Shown: positions 42,382 through 51,306 of the stretch, piece by piece | How the letters are laid out: each line of letters starts with the position of its first letter | How positions within the stretch are numbered: position 1 is the first letter of the stretch | Source: Chryseobacterium pennae | GTDB taxonomy: Bacteria; Bacteroidota; Bacteroidia; Flavobacteriales; Weeksellaceae | DNA: 64,000 nucleotides | Assembly (NCBI RefSeq): GCF_003385515.1 | Contig: NZ_QNVT01000002.1 | Coordinates: 372,001 to 436,000 of the forward strand | Direction: 5' to 3' | Program-made: the position numbers and the translations under genes | Notes under the pieces: generated by a model | The model's database searches: none | Told to the model about the DNA's origin: nothing | The model's input: the letters and a program-made list of their open reading frames with translations, nothing else

Positions 42382-42408
42382 TTCCGGCGGGGCTCCGCCC
42401 CGCCGGAA
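42382..42408 (-). terminator. GC-rich hairpin after the fibre-like gene
   Basis: A 12-bp stem (ttccggcggggc with gccccgccggaa) has a 3-nt loop and is unusually GC-rich for this genome. It starts 8 bp past the stop of 42416-43675. The T-tract is weak, so read-through into HTH protein B is possible. Confidence 0.7.
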
Positions 42409-42415
42409 TCCAATA

Positions 42416-43675
42416 TTAAGAAGACATTCTTTGTGCTGTAATATGAATACGTCTGATGTTATTGGCAGGAATTGTATCATTTAAGTTATCTACATAAACA
42501 AAAATGGTCAAGCGATACCAAACTCCATCAACAGCCAGATCTATAGTTTCTATTTCCTGAGAATCATCGGAACTGTTTGTAGAATTTATAGGTGTGGAAC
42601 TGCTGTTCATATTATCTCCCCAGTTAAGGTAAATTCCATTATCTGTTTCTACATATCCTCCCGGAGCAACTAAAATATTAGCACGGCGGAAGCGGTCTAC
42701 ACTGGATAATGCAGCATACCACATTTTAACATTACTGGAAGATACATTTACTAATCGGGGATTGTAAGTCACCCCACCGGATCCTGTATTGGAGCTGGAC
42801 CAAAAGCTAAGATCCAGTCTAACTTTTCCTCCTAAAATAGGTGGATTCGGAATCATCGTACTTAACAAACCTGTTGTAGTTGCAGGAACTTCGTATGTGA
42901 AGAACTGATATTCTCCCGGACTGAGCTTTTTACCTCCGCCAACTTCTGCATTACATGTCTGCCCGCCAATAGAAACAGGGAATACCGTTGTATTAGGGCT
43001 GGATACTGTGGGAGTTCCGGAAACAGTATAAATTAAAGTTCCTGCTCCCTGTACAAAATTCCCTTGTGTAATGGTTGCGGTAAGTCCGTTTACAGGCCCT
43101 AATGTCTGTGTTGCATATATTCCGCCGTTTCCTCCGGTATAAGGAATAGTCATTGTTCCCTGAAAAGGAGTTCCTGCAGTATATGTCAGCGGATCAAGAT
43201 TAACATCAGTACATCTCAAGGCTCCTACGGTACCCTGTTGTAGTAAACGTCCGTCCAAAGGTCTCCATTGAGCACCATCCCAGTATACATATCCGGCATA
43301 AGTAAATGTGGATTGTGTTCCCAGATTATAAACCAACAGTCCGGTAGCTGGATTAGGAATTGTAGAAGAGTCGTTGTAAGCTGCCAGAGCTACTCTTGGT
43401 CCCAGAAAACCTTTCTGCTTTCCTGATACCAACTGACTGACATTGAGCTCTAAAATTGCAGACAGGTCAGGGGATGTAGTTCCTACCCCTACACTTCCGT
43501 CAGCTGTTACTACAAAGTCATTGGCCTGTTGTAATGCCGTAGGGCTTCCTGTTGCATTATTGTCTTTTTTTCCATCAATATTAAAAATTCCCTGAGGATT
43601 AGGAGTATTGATGCCAACCTGTGAATAACTCATCGAGGAAACCATTATCACTAATGGTAGAAGATACTTTTTCAT
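42416..43675 (-). CDS. Secreted fibre-like surface protein (cassette 1)
   Basis: This 419-residue protein has a signal peptide (MKKYLLPLVIMVSSMSYS) and the mature start QVGINTPNPQG shared with many Bacteroidota surface and fibre-like proteins. GSVGVGTTSPDLSAILEL and the NPATGLLVYNLGTQ / GYVYWDGAQWRPLDG phrases follow. The central part is Gly/Thr-rich with possible beta-solenoid character; the last ~130 residues look like a globular beta domain (VDLAVDGVWYRLTIFVY). No sorting C-terminus is clear. It heads cassette 1 with two HTH genes. Confidence 0.75.
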   Translation of the reverse strand: MKKYLLPLVIMVSSMSYSQVGINTPNPQGIFNIDGKKDNNATGSPTALQQANDFVVTADGSVGVGTTSPDLSAILELNVSQLVSGKQKGFLGPRVALAAYNDSSTIPNPATGLLVYNLGTQSTFTYAGYVYWDGAQWRPLDGRLLQQGTVGALRCTDVNLDPLTYTAGTPFQGTMTIPYTGGNGGIYATQTLGPVNGLTATITQGNFVQGAGTLIYTVSGTPTVSSPNTTVFPVSIGGQTCNAEVGGGKKLSPGEYQFFTYEVPATTTGLLSTMIPNPPILGGKVRLDLSFWSSSNTGSGGVTYNPRLVNVSSSNVKMWYAALSSVDRFRRANILVAPGGYVETDNGIYLNWGDNMNSSSTPINSTNSSDDSQEIETIDLAVDGVWYRLTIFVYVDNLNDTIPANNIRRIHITAQRMSS

Positions 43676-44339
43676 TCTGTGTTTATTGTATTTAAATTAA
43701 GTGTTAAAATGGTTTTAGCCAAAGAAATTTTCTGTTACCTAGAACATACGAGCTCTATTTTCATAACTCTAAACTGCTTTTTCTAAATACCTTTTGATCG
43801 ATTAAAATTTCAATACAAGATTAGAGTTATTCTGTCCACAACCCAAGAAAAAATATACGCTACAGATACACTACAAACTTATGATCAGGTACGTCACAGA
43901 TACGTTCGGTATCACAAAATAAATAACAATACACTAATAATGAGACACCTAAAATAAAACACGCGAATTTTTCAAAAAATCAGAGTATTTAAATTTTGAA
44001 TTAAATAAAATGCTCTATGAAGCTTATTTCATAGAGCATTTTATTCCATATATTTTATAAAAAGAAAATCTTCGAGGGAAAATCTTATTTAGGATTAAGA
44101 GAAGTATTGTACTATTTTAAAATAGAGAAAATATTTATTTGAAAATGTTGGAGAATTTTAGTTTTAATATCCTATTCTTTCAAAGTAATCAAGATTTGTT
44201 TTAGTCATTAAGACACCAAATGATCATTTTTTTACTACTCCCATTTCCAGTTTAATTCTTCATGATAAAATAAGCAACTATATTGGATTATCATTTATCA
44301 AAATAATTGCCTTTATCAGATTATTAAATAAGATGGTGC
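43676..44339. other. Gene-free region (664 bp) with a terminator
   Basis: No convincing gene is present. It contains the leader of the fibre-like gene at its left end and the strong hairpin at 44007-44042; the rest is AT-rich without clear signals. Confidence 0.5.
44007..44042. terminator. Strong terminator hairpin
   Basis: A perfect 14-bp stem (aaaatgctctatga with tcatagagcatttt) has an 8-nt loop and T-rich flanks on both sides. It probably ends transcripts of the leftward WG-repeat gene, whose stop is about 300 bp away. Confidence 0.75.
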
Positions 44340-45410
44340 TTATGGTCTGGAAATAAAACTCCACCGCAGATGGTTATTATACATTCCAAGAACAAGGCCT
44401 TTACCATCACTAAATTTATTGACTTCAGAAAAAGTAGGCTTAAATATCCAATCTCCCTTTTTATCAATATAACCGGTCAGTTTTCTCTGAGATCCGTTTT
44501 CTTCTTTTTCAATGGTCGCTACCGCCAATCCTTCAGAAAAATCCCAGGCTTCATAAAACTTAAAATCAATGACCTGTTTTCCTGTTCTATCAATATATCC
44601 GATCTGTGACCGATCATTTTCCACATAGGCTAATCCTTCATGAAAGTCTCCTGAATTAACATATTTTGGCTGTATCACTACATTTCCACGGGAATCAATA
44701 AAGCCCCATTTTTCAGACTTTTCGTCATAAAAACCGATCAACCCTTCAGACATCACAGAAAGTATTTTATATTTAGGTTCAATCACAAACTTGCCGGTCA
44801 TATCCATCAATCCCCACAATCCATCTTTTGTTTTCTTTGCAGCGGCAAAGCCATCATAAAAAGGCTCTATTTCAGCAAAATCCATTGGAATAATTATGAT
44901 TCCCTTTTTGTTGATAGCTCCATATTTTTTGCCATCAGAAACCACAGATAATCCTTTATAAAACGGAAATGTTATTATATATCGCTTATCAATGGGTAAA
45001 ACTTCTTTTCCCTGCAGATCCATAAAGCCATAAAAGCCTTTTCTTGCGGCAAAGGCCATAGAATCTCCAAATTCCCCAATGTTATGGTAAAGGGTATCAA
45101 TCACCAGCTTCCCGGATCCGTTGATAAACCCGGATTTTCCTGATTTAGTATACACTTCAGCTCTGTCCGATTTAAATTGTAACGGCAATTTGGAATTCCG
45201 TTTGAATTTAAAAGGCAAAAGATTTCCTCTGTTATCCATATATTGATAATGATCATTGATACAAACCAAAGCTTTTTGTTCCTGAAAAGGGTATGCTAAT
45301 TCAAAATTCAGGGTTTCAAAAAGAGTTTTATAATCCTTGCTTTTCTGTGAAAATAATACGGCAGGCATAAGTTGAAGCCCCATTAAAAAGAATTTCATTC
45401 TTCGTTTCAT
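44340..45410 (-). CDS. WG-repeat secreted protein
   Basis: This 356-residue protein has a signal peptide (MKFFLMGLQLMPAVLFS after a short basic start). About eight WG/KWGF-type repeats of ~35-45 residues follow. Each has the pattern Gly-aromatic, then 'D..G..VI.P.Y', for example GLWGMMDMTGKFVIEPKYK-like and KWGFIDSRGNVVIQPKYV. WG repeats form beta-structures of unknown binding role. It is divergent from the YcaQ-like gene. Confidence 0.85.
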   Translation of the reverse strand: MKRRMKFFLMGLQLMPAVLFSQKSKDYKTLFETLNFELAYPFQEQKALVCINDHYQYMDNRGNLLPFKFKRNSKLPLQFKSDRAEVYTKSGKSGFINGSGKLVIDTLYHNIGEFGDSMAFAARKGFYGFMDLQGKEVLPIDKRYIITFPFYKGLSVVSDGKKYGAINKKGIIIIPMDFAEIEPFYDGFAAAKKTKDGLWGLMDMTGKFVIEPKYKILSVMSEGLIGFYDEKSEKWGFIDSRGNVVIQPKYVNSGDFHEGLAYVENDRSQIGYIDRTGKQVIDFKFYEAWDFSEGLAVATIEKEENGSQRKLTGYIDKKGDWIFKPTFSEVNKFSDGKGLVLGMYNNHLRWSFISRP

Positions 45411-45519
45411 TCGTCTGTATTTATCTGATTGGGAATAAGGCTAAAATACAAAAAACTTCAGTTCCGGGGAGAGCTGAAAATCAGAACTTGATGGGGCTGC
45501 TTTGTCTCTTTTAATTCAA

Positions 45520-45527
45520 TACATTTG
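45520..45527 (+). promoter_or_regulatory. -7 box very close to the YcaQ-like start codon
   Basis: TACATTTG fully matches the -7 consensus and lies only 12 bp before ATG 45540. A start site ~7 bp downstream would leave a very short or absent leader. TTG at 45502 could serve as -33, though the spacing is short. Confidence 0.5.
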
Positions 45528-45539
45528 TATCCTATTGCT

Positions 45540-46736
45540 ATGACAAAGATACCTGCATTACAAACACTACAGCTTATTACATTAGAGCGTCAGGGATTAA
45601 TACAGACCACACCGTTTGGAACCGGAAAAGAGGCTGTGCTTACTACTCTGGAACGTCTTGCATATCTACAGATTGATACGTTGTCTGTGATAGAGAGGGC
45701 TCATCATCATACTTTATGGACAAGAATTCCTGATTTTAAAACCCATTATCTGGACGAGCTAGTGGAAGAACGTAAAATATTTGAATACTGGTTTCATGCT
45801 GCCTCTTACCTTCCGATACAGGATTTCCGGTATGCATTGCCACAAATGCTCCATGTAAAGCAAAGTGACTCCCATTATTATAATGCGGACAAAAAAGTTA
45901 TGAAATATGTGATAGACACCATCCGGGCAGAAGGTCCTAAAATGGCAAGGGATTTTGAGAGTAAAAAGAATAAAGAAGGAAGCTGGTGGAACTGGAAGCC
46001 TGCTAAACTAGCTCTTGAACGGCTTTTTATGCAGGGAGATCTTATGATAAGTGGCCGAAGTGGTATGCAGAAAACTTATGACCTTGCGGAAAGGATATTG
46101 CCTTCATCCATAAATACCACACCACCTACTCCACTTGAACTAGCAGAATATCTGGTAAAAACAACTCTTCATGCCTATGGTTTTACTACTTTAAAACAAA
46201 TCACCCATCTCAGGAAAGGTGATACCCTGAAAAAAAATGTGAATCTGGTTTTACAGTCTTTGCTTGAAAAAGGGGAAATACAGAAGCTTTCTATTGAAGG
46301 GCTTTCTTCTGTTTTTATTCAGAGTGATTTGCTTGAAAGGTCTGATAACATAGCGGTTTCAGGCATCAGATTGCTTTCTCCATTTGACAATTCTATTATT
46401 CACCGTGACCGTGTGAAACAAATTTTCGATTTTGATTTCCGTCTTGAGTGCTATGTTCCTAAGGAAAAAAGACAGTATGGTTATTTCTGTCTGCCTATCT
46501 TATTTGGGAATACATTTATCGGAAGAGTGGATTGTAAAGCACACAGGAAAGATAAAAAACTTGAGCTGATTTCCCTACATATTGAGAATACAGACCTTGC
46601 TCCTGAACTTTGGATACCGTCATTTGCTGATGCTGTAAAGCGTTTTGCATCCTTTAACGGCTGCGAATCACTACAACTGACCCAAGTGAGTCCATCAGGA
46701 CTGAGAAAAGTAATCCATAAAGCTTTGATTAATTGA
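45540..46736 (+). CDS. Winged-helix DNA glycosylase, YcaQ-like
   Basis: The ATG at 45540 (MTKIPALQTLQLITLERQGL) is chosen over TTG 45525, which overlaps the -7 box. The 398-residue protein has the HTH_42/YcaQ pattern: LAYLQIDTLSVIERAHHHTLWTRI, the FEYWFHAASYLPIQDFRY segment and the C-terminal FDFDFRLECYVPKEKRQYGYF in parts. Characterised members (YcaQ, AlkX, AlkZ) remove bulky or cross-linked bases. It is likely a repair enzyme with unknown lesion preference. It is convergent with small HTH protein A of cassette 2. Confidence 0.87.
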   Translation: MTKIPALQTLQLITLERQGLIQTTPFGTGKEAVLTTLERLAYLQIDTLSVIERAHHHTLWTRIPDFKTHYLDELVEERKIFEYWFHAASYLPIQDFRYALPQMLHVKQSDSHYYNADKKVMKYVIDTIRAEGPKMARDFESKKNKEGSWWNWKPAKLALERLFMQGDLMISGRSGMQKTYDLAERILPSSINTTPPTPLELAEYLVKTTLHAYGFTTLKQITHLRKGDTLKKNVNLVLQSLLEKGEIQKLSIEGLSSVFIQSDLLERSDNIAVSGIRLLSPFDNSIIHRDRVKQIFDFDFRLECYVPKEKRQYGYFCLPILFGNTFIGRVDCKAHRKDKKLELISLHIENTDLAPELWIPSFADAVKRFASFNGCESLQLTQVSPSGLRKVIHKALIN

Positions 46737-46760
46737 TAAACTATTATATTCATATAAAAC

Positions 46761-46783
46761 CCTGCAGTTCTATGAGCTGCAGG
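46761..46783. terminator. Bidirectional terminator
   Basis: A 10-bp stem (cctgcagttc with gagctgcagg, one G-U) has a 3-nt loop. It lies between the convergent stops at 46736 and 46798, with T-rich sequence in both directions. Confidence 0.8.
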
Positions 46784-46797
46784 ATTTCACTTCTGTT

Positions 46798-47130
46798 TTA
46801 TTTCACAAGCTTTTCCAGCTTTCTCCATTTGGTAATGGTATTTCTGCTCATTTTAAAATGGCTGGCCAGCTGAGAATTATTCAGACTGTTCTTTTTCTGA
46901 TACTCCAATATCCTCAAAATATCAGATTCGTTGTAGGCACGATGCCTTTGGGAACATTTTTCTTTGTTTTTATAAATCTGAGGGAAGATTCTCCGGTTAA
47001 GCTCCAGAATATCTGCCGTATCCAGATCTTTCTTTTTTAATAATTCTTTACATTCATTTATTTTATTGGGGTGCTCACTTTGGAGCATATCCTGATAAAT
47101 AATTTTATAATTGGGGCGGTTCATTTTCAT
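46798..47130 (-). CDS. Small HTH protein A (cassette 2)
   Basis: This 110-residue paralogue of 41439-41768 has a C-terminal HTH SLNNSQLASHFKMSRNTITKWR, quoted in part as LASHFKMSRNTITKWRK. The N-terminal phrase NYKIIYQDMLQSEHPNKINEC is also related. It has no catalytic domain. It follows HTH protein B by 39 bp on the same strand and ends at a bidirectional terminator. Confidence 0.75.
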   Translation of the reverse strand: MKMNRPNYKIIYQDMLQSEHPNKINECKELLKKKDLDTADILELNRRIFPQIYKNKEKCSQRHRAYNESDILRILEYQKKNSLNNSQLASHFKMSRNTITKWRKLEKLVK

Positions 47131-47169
47131 GTCACAGTTTAATTTACGGTATGAAAAGAGTACAGAATA

Positions 47170-47637
47170 CTATTCTTCAGATTCTTTAAGTTCACTATTA
47201 TATTTATTCAGCCATTTGTGAAAGGTTGATTTCGGAATATTATACCTTTGATAAATTTCCTGTCTGGACATATTTCCGGAATTATACTGATTCAGCATAA
47301 AATCAATAATTTCCCTTGTATAAAGACTTTTTCTGAAGTTGGGCAATCCAGAATCTTCTTTAGACTGTTCTTTTTCCTGATCCGAATTACAGGGAGCATA
47401 CAGAATGATATGCTGAGAATAAATTCGGAAGAAGTCGTATTCTAAAAGTTTACTCCATTTTAAAAGCATGTCAGAATCAATACTGCTGGAGATGTACATT
47501 TTTTCAATTTCTTCTGCTGTACACTTAAGAAAACCACATATCCTGAGCAAGCCCATTTTTTTCTCCCGAACCCGGATCTTAATCAGGTTTCCCATATGAA
47601 TTTCTTTAAAATCTATCAATACATTGTATTTTATCAT
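47170..47637 (-). CDS. Small HTH protein B (cassette 2)
   Basis: This is a paralogue of 41868-42296. An Xre-like part (MGLLRICGFLKCTAEEIEKMY) is followed by KWSKLLEYDFFRIYSQHIIL and a C-terminal HTH (QEIYQRYNIPKSTFHKWLNK). The start is uncertain: ATG 47637 (MIKYNVLIDF), the longer one at 47670, or the internal MGNLIKIR that aligns with the paralogue. It lies ~100 bp after the repeat-containing fibre gene. Confidence 0.72.
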   Translation of the reverse strand: MIKYNVLIDFKEIHMGNLIKIRVREKKMGLLRICGFLKCTAEEIEKMYISSSIDSDMLLKWSKLLEYDFFRIYSQHIILYAPCNSDQEKEQSKEDSGLPNFRKSLYTREIIDFMLNQYNSGNMSRQEIYQRYNIPKSTFHKWLNKYNSELKESEE

Positions 47638-47675
47638 CTTCAAATAAAATTTTAATTCATCAACGTCCATTCAAT

Positions 47676-47712
47676 CAGTACTCCGGGGACAGTTTCTGCC
47701 CCCTTTGTACTG
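47676..47712 (-). terminator. Hairpin after the repeat-containing fibre gene
   Basis: An outer stem cagtac/gtactg (47676-47681, 47707-47712) encloses a gggg/cccc inner stem. It lies 29 bp after the fibre gene stop and takes the same position as the GC-rich hairpin in cassette 1. Confidence 0.6.
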
Positions 47713-47740
47713 AAACACTGTAATCACATTATTTACTATC

Positions 47741-49600
47741 TTATTGCTTTTTCAAAACGTCTATCTCCGCCTGCAGCTTCTCTGTAATTTTCAGTAATGA
47801 AACGATGTTGTTTTTTTGTTCATCAATCTGCTTCTGCTGTTCTATGGTGTGTAGATACAGTTCTTCAATTTTCTCTAATGATTGTACAGACAGGTCTGAA
47901 ATATTAAAGGAATATCCTTCCGCAGTTTTCTCCAGCTCTTTAATAGAAGTTACACCGGGAAGATGTCTGTTTTCCTTAATGAATTTTTCGGTATCATATA
48001 AAGAAGAGAACTTATAGGCAGGTTTTATCACCGAACTTTTGTTGTAATAATCTTCAAAAACGTAATCGGGATAAGTAGTTGTTGACGTTGCAATACTTCC
48101 GTTTACTTTCAGCTTCTGATTGCTGGCAAAGGTTTGCTGGCTGGTATAGCCCACACTTAAGGTATTATTGATATTGAATTTTCCATCTCCATCTATTTGT
48201 GCACGTGCAACGCCATTAGCATTACTTCCGGGACTTGTAGCAAAATTTATTGGTGCTGCAACAGTAGTCTGATGGGTAGAAAGATTCAAAGCTGTCGCAT
48301 CATTATCAGCTATAATTTGTGCAGGTTGCTCGGGATAAATCTGAAAATGCATCCTGGCAGGTATACCATTACCATTATTATCAGCAGCATTAAGAATCAT
48401 GTTGGCATATGATGTGATTCCGTATTGATAAAGTGTTCCTGTAGATCCCCAAACTGTCTGCTGTCCTGACCCCTGAAAAGTTAATGCTCTTCCTCCAAAA
48501 GATAGAGTACGATCTGTTGTAAGAGTTCCATTAGCATTGTAAATATTCAAAGCGTTTGCAGAACCCCATGCTGTTCCGTTCCATGTCATTACCTGCCCGT
48601 TTGCAGATCCTGAAGTAAGACCCAATGTGTAAGGACTTGCTGCTGTTCCGGATCCGGCTCTGGTTAACCCACCATTAGCAGTTGCATTAAGTACTTCATT
48701 ACCAACAACTCCGTCTACTTCAGTAAGATTAACAGCTGCAGGACTCCATGTTGTCCCGTTCCATGTCATGATCTGTCCATTGGCAGTTCCAGAAGTAAGT
48801 CCCAATGTGTAAGGACTTGCTGCTGTTCCGGATCCGGCTCTGGTTAACCCACCATTAGCAGTTGCATTAAGTACTTCATTACCAACAACTCCGTCTACTT
48901 CAGTAAGATTAACAGCTGCAGGACTCCATGTTGTCCCGTTCCATGTCATGATCTGTCCATTGGCAGTTCCAGAAGTAAGTCCCAATGTGTAAGGACTTGC
49001 TGCTGTTCCGGATCCGGCTCTGGTTAACCCACCATTAGCAGTTGCATTAAGTACTTCATTACCAACAACTCCGTCTACTTCAGTAAGATTAACGGCTGCA
49101 GGACTCCATGTTGTCCCGTTCCATGTCATGATCTGTCCATTGGCAGTTCCAGAAGTAAGTCCCAATGTATAAGGGCTTGCTGCTGTTCCGGATCCGGCTC
49201 TGACTAATCCGCCATTAGCAGTTGCGTTAAGCACCTCATTACCAATAACTCCGTCTGTTTCTGTAAAAGTTCCATATGCTAACTTCTGCCATAATGTTCC
49301 ATCAAAATAGAAATATCCTGCTGTTGTTACATTAGCCGTTTTTGCAGTCGTTCCGGTAGAGGTCAAAGCCTCAGTAACGTAGACAATGGCTCCTGTCTGG
49401 GCTGCAGAATATAATCCATCTTTGGTTTTCAGTTCTGAGCCTTTTAATCTCGGTGCGATCAGCCCATCTGTTTTAGTACTATCTGTTGACATCCCCACGA
49501 TATCAAAGGTTGCCTGGGGAGTTGCTGTATTCACTCCTACCTGTGAAAATGCAAAGCCGGAAATCAGGAGTACTCCTGAAAGAATGATGTTTTTTTTCAT
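47741..49600 (-). CDS. Secreted repeat fibre protein with S74-like C-terminus (cassette 2)
   Basis: This 619-residue protein has a signal peptide (MKKNIILSGVLLISGFAFS), mature start QVGVNTATPQATFDIVG and an N-terminal domain shared with 49686-51164. Residues ~115-355 hold four near-identical 60-residue repeats (TEVDGVVGNEVLNATANGG, SGTAASPYTLGLTSGTANGQ, MTWNGTTWSPAAVNL). The C-terminus (KFIKENRHLPGVTSIKELEK, then SLEKIEELYLHTIEQQKQ coiled coil) resembles the peptidase_S74/tail-fibre end domain. It is probably a trimeric surface fibre. Length may vary by repeat gain or loss. Confidence 0.82.
   Translation of the reverse strand: MKKNIILSGVLLISGFAFSQVGVNTATPQATFDIVGMSTDSTKTDGLIAPRLKGSELKTKDGLYSAAQTGAIVYVTEALTSTGTTAKTANVTTAGYFYFDGTLWQKLAYGTFTETDGVIGNEVLNATANGGLVRAGSGTAASPYTLGLTSGTANGQIMTWNGTTWSPAAVNLTEVDGVVGNEVLNATANGGLTRAGSGTAASPYTLGLTSGTANGQIMTWNGTTWSPAAVNLTEVDGVVGNEVLNATANGGLTRAGSGTAASPYTLGLTSGTANGQIMTWNGTTWSPAAVNLTEVDGVVGNEVLNATANGGLTRAGSGTAASPYTLGLTSGSANGQVMTWNGTAWGSANALNIYNANGTLTTDRTLSFGGRALTFQGSGQQTVWGSTGTLYQYGITSYANMILNAADNNGNGIPARMHFQIYPEQPAQIIADNDATALNLSTHQTTVAAPINFATSPGSNANGVARAQIDGDGKFNINNTLSVGYTSQQTFASNQKLKVNGSIATSTTTYPDYVFEDYYNKSSVIKPAYKFSSLYDTEKFIKENRHLPGVTSIKELEKTAEGYSFNISDLSVQSLEKIEELYLHTIEQQKQIDEQKNNIVSLLKITEKLQAEIDVLKKQ
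48541..49260. repeat. 180-bp tandem repeats within the fibre gene
   Basis: Four in-frame units of 180 bp start near 48541, 48721, 48901 and 49081. Units 48721-48900 and 48901-49080 are identical in every base; the outer units diverge mainly at their outer ends. Such identity indicates very recent duplication or gene conversion. Confidence 0.92.
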
Positions 49601-49685
49601 GTGTTGTATATTTATTTATCCTTGTGTGTTATTTTGAGAATACAGATCTTATATAAATCTGCGGAATCATTTGTGTAGTTAGAAT

Positions 49686-51164
49686 CTAATTAATTGTAGT
49701 TCCTACAATATCAAAGCGGTTATCTCCGTAGGTTTTTTCACATCCTGAGGAAGGACTCGGTGCACAATCATTAAAGCCACCGAAATCAACTCTTATCCCA
49801 TCTTCATCTGCGGCATATACATAACCTTCCAATACAGCAGTATAGGTTCCAGGTTCTAATACAACGCTTCTGGTACCGTCAATATAAAATGTTCCCCAGA
49901 CTCCACCCAGTTTTCCATTGGTATAAGACATGCTTGAACGTAATATCATAGCCTTAGAAAAATAAGGAGTATCAGTTGTGGATCCTGAATATAGTCTCAC
50001 ATTCACCTGAATTAACTTGGCATACACGTCTTCCAAACCATATCCGGCATACTGCCCGGCATCTTTTGTAAAATGGGAAGCACTTGTTGAATGTGAAAAT
50101 GTTACGATTGATTTTTTAGTTAAAGTAAATGTCCTTTTGGTTAAGTCTGCCTTTGCTTCTTTATAATTATGAGCTCCTATAGTGGTAATAGTCTCTCCAA
50201 AAGCATCATTATTATCTCCGCCAGCATACATTGTGGTTACAGCAGGCACTCCCTCTAATGCTCCCAATATCCCGTTATTGTCAGCCACTACGGTTTTTGT
50301 TGCAAAAAAAGGTTGGCTCTTACTTTCATTTCTTGTCCCATCAGGATTGGTAAACAGTACATCTACGGAACCATTAAGAGGTAAAGTACGGATTCTTACA
50401 TTTCCGTTAACATCCAGTTTTTCAGTGGGGTTATTCTGGGTTTCATTGATTGTATTGATCCCCAGATTTCCCGTATTATGTGCAAAACGAGCCCATTCAC
50501 TATAGGCGGTAGGACTTGTATACTGTCCAAATGAAATATGTCCTTTAATACCTCCAGAGGTATAAAGTCTGGTTCCCGGTGAGTCTGCATCGCCGGTTTT
50601 TGGGAAATATGAACTTTGGGTCATTCCATATTTTTCACCAGTACTATCGTTAAAAACCCTTCCTACTCCATAATCAGAATCTGAACTAAACTGTATAAAA
50701 CCATCCACATATAGCTTCGCAAGAGGATCTACATCTCCTATCCCAACATATCCGGGACCATCCAAGAGCAAATACTTATCTTTCTTGAGGTATGCAGATC
50801 TGTCACTGGTAAAAACATCATCTGTATTGTAGATGTTATGCCCCAGCTTTTGCCAGACTGAACCATCAAAGTGATAATAGCCAACCTTGGTTATATTTTT
50901 TGTTTTGTCTGTTGTATCGGCTTCATCTAATCCTTCCGTTACATATACAATGGCTCCCGTCTGATCATTTGTGTAATTAGAATCTTTGGCTTTAAGTTCT
51001 GCGCCTTTCAGTCTTGGGGCAATAAGTCCGTCAGTTTTGGTATAATCTGCAGGGGAAGCTACAATATCCAGTGTTGCCTTGGGATCGGGTGTACTGATAC
51101 CTATCTGTCCGAAAGCAGAGACCCCGGTTAAGAGTGTCGCTGCAAAAATTAAATTTTTCTTCAT
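49686..51164 (-). CDS. Secreted fibre-like surface protein
   Basis: This 492-residue protein has a signal peptide (MKKNLIFAATLLTGVSAFG) and mature start QIGISTPDPKATLDIV. The N-terminal ~115 residues parallel those of 47741-49600 (YTKTDGLIAPRLKGAELKAK, TGAIVYVTEGL, YYHFDGSVWQKLGHNIY). The rest is beta-rich, including NNPTEKLDVNGNVRIRTLP, and ends in a globular domain with two Cys near the end (DCAPSPSSGCEK). There is no HTH pair directly downstream, but the cassette 2 fibre gene follows by ~85 bp, so co-transcription is possible. Confidence 0.75.
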   Translation of the reverse strand: MKKNLIFAATLLTGVSAFGQIGISTPDPKATLDIVASPADYTKTDGLIAPRLKGAELKAKDSNYTNDQTGAIVYVTEGLDEADTTDKTKNITKVGYYHFDGSVWQKLGHNIYNTDDVFTSDRSAYLKKDKYLLLDGPGYVGIGDVDPLAKLYVDGFIQFSSDSDYGVGRVFNDSTGEKYGMTQSSYFPKTGDADSPGTRLYTSGGIKGHISFGQYTSPTAYSEWARFAHNTGNLGINTINETQNNPTEKLDVNGNVRIRTLPLNGSVDVLFTNPDGTRNESKSQPFFATKTVVADNNGILGALEGVPAVTTMYAGGDNNDAFGETITTIGAHNYKEAKADLTKRTFTLTKKSIVTFSHSTSASHFTKDAGQYAGYGLEDVYAKLIQVNVRLYSGSTTDTPYFSKAMILRSSMSYTNGKLGGVWGTFYIDGTRSVVLEPGTYTAVLEGYVYAADEDGIRVDFGGFNDCAPSPSSGCEKTYGDNRFDIVGTTIN

Positions 51165-51306
51165 TGTTGTTAGGTTATATTTTTTTATTTGTTTTTTTCA
51201 TCATATGCAGTTCAATACCTGCATTACACTTTTGATGTAATGAACTTGGGCACTCTCCCATTTTATTATAGGATAAAAACTAAATGTTATTTCAACGGAT
51301 ATGAAT

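Noticed and set aside
48541..49260. 180-bp direct repeats considered as a non-coding array
   Set aside because: They are in frame within a complete open reading frame and translate to 60-residue repeats, so they are coding.
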